DNA of 7,383 nt, from positions 1 through 7,383 of the forward strand of contig JAFXMJ010000323.1 of assembly GCA_017530465.1 (NCBI GenBank), given 5' to 3'. The notes beneath the pieces were generated by a model that did not search any database, was not told where the DNA came from, and saw only the letters and a list, made by a program, of their open reading frames with translations. Of this stretch, positions 6,947 through 7,383 are shown one piece after another. Origin of the DNA: Bacteroidales bacterium. Lineage in GTDB: Bacteria; Bacteroidota; Bacteroidia; Bacteroidales; UBA3824. Each line of letters opens with the position of its first letter. Position 1 is the stretch's first letter. The position numbers and the translations under genes are program-made.

Positions 6947-7383
6947 CTATATCTCCGCCTCCATAACCTCTCCTTCAATCTCCTCCATCTCCACTTCGTG
7001 CTTAGAAGTTTCTTTGTTGTAATTGATGCTGCATAGCACGATGCGTTTGGAAAAACCTTGGAGGCTCTTGGGATAGTTTTTGCGTTTGATTTGAGAGATG
7101 GCGGAGTCGGCGGTCTTGTCGTATTTGAGTTCGACGACTATGGCAGGGCGCGGCGACTTGGGCAACGGAATGAAAACCATATCGGCAAAACCTTTGCCCG
7201 TGGGCAGTTCGTGAAAAATCTTGTAAAAAGGTTTGGCGGCGTAATAAGCCAACGTTATTGCGCAACGCATTGAGTTTTCGTCGTTGAATTCCAATATTGA
7301 CGACGCTTCAAAATGATAGTCGTCGAAGGCACGCGCCACTTTGTCTTTGCAGAGGTTGATGGTGTCTTCCAAAAGTTGACGCG
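6947..7383 (-). CDS. C-terminal part of an AAA-ATPase-like / PD-(D/E)XK nuclease superfamily protein (PDDEXK_9, DUF1703 type), cut by the window edge
   Basis: The frame is open to the right edge (…RQLLEDTINLCKDK…), so this is the end of a longer gene; a TTG at 7372 is not a credible start. Counting from that TTG, the segment shows a PD-(D/E)XK nuclease core: Asp64 in GFADMVFIPL, then Glu81 and Lys83 in IVVELKYDK, followed by AISQIKRKNYPKSL (91-104). It finishes with a beta strand (RIVLCSINYN) and an acidic tail rich in Glu. This matches the C-terminus of the AAA-ATPase-like/PDDEXK_9 family of about 500-580 residues, which is strongly expanded in Bacteroidales and of unresolved function. The N-terminal ATPase domain would lie beyond the window. 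The D…ExK residues are conserved, so nuclease activity is possible. It is transcribed in the same direction as the helicase, but whether they are linked functionally or only by rearrangement is unclear. Confidence 0.85.
   Translation of the reverse strand, partial: RQLLEDTINLCKDKVARAFDDYHFEASSILEFNDENSMRCAITLAYYAAKPFYKIFHELPTGKGFADMVFIPLPKSPRPAIVVELKYDKTADSAISQIKRKNYPKSLQGFSKRIVLCSINYNKETSKHEVEMEEIEGEVMEAEI

Noticed and set aside
1..7383. CRISPR array, tRNA/rRNA genes or insertion-sequence ends
   Set aside because: No regularly spaced repeats, tRNA-like cloverleaf or transposase motifs were seen on either strand.

Overview
The window looks like a stretch of defence and accessory DNA from a member of the Bacteroidota, probably Bacteroidales. 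Three things point there. The toxin-antitoxin operon has a near-ideal Bacteroidota-type promoter (TTTG, 20 nt, TAACTTTG). No Shine-Dalgarno sequence precedes the ATG codons at 710 or 4457. The gene families (PDDEXK_9/AAA-like protein, PIN toxin with a small antitoxin, Eco57I-type methylase with a partner helicase) are typical of that phylum. The genus cannot be read from the sequence.

All intact genes lie on the minus strand. In transcription order (right to left) they are as follows. The 3' end of an ATPase/PD-(D/E)XK nuclease-like gene runs off the right edge (6947-7383). An 80-nt AT-rich junction follows (6867-6946). Next is a superfamily 2 (SNF2-like) helicase that has lost its N-terminus, including the Walker A motif (4479-6866). 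After 21 nt comes a full-length 1163-residue Eco57I-class adenine-N6 DNA methyltransferase with a C-terminal target-recognition domain (966-4457). After a 255-nt intergenic region comes a toxin-antitoxin pair joined by a 4-nt overlap (antitoxin 426-710, PIN toxin 28-429).

The intergenic region 711-965 is not empty. It holds the toxin-antitoxin promoter on the minus strand. On the plus strand it holds a clear orphan remnant of a topoisomerase-type C4 zinc ribbon (754-927), the tail of a protein whose body is gone.

The helicase and methylase look like a two-gene, DNA-modifying defence system, similar in plan to a split Type ISP enzyme or to the helicase-methylase pair of class 1 DISARM. In its present state the helicase should not hydrolyse ATP, so the restriction arm is probably dead while the methylase reads as intact. 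Remnants or broken ends on both sides of the system (6866-6872 and about 754) suggest a defence island that has been repeatedly rearranged.
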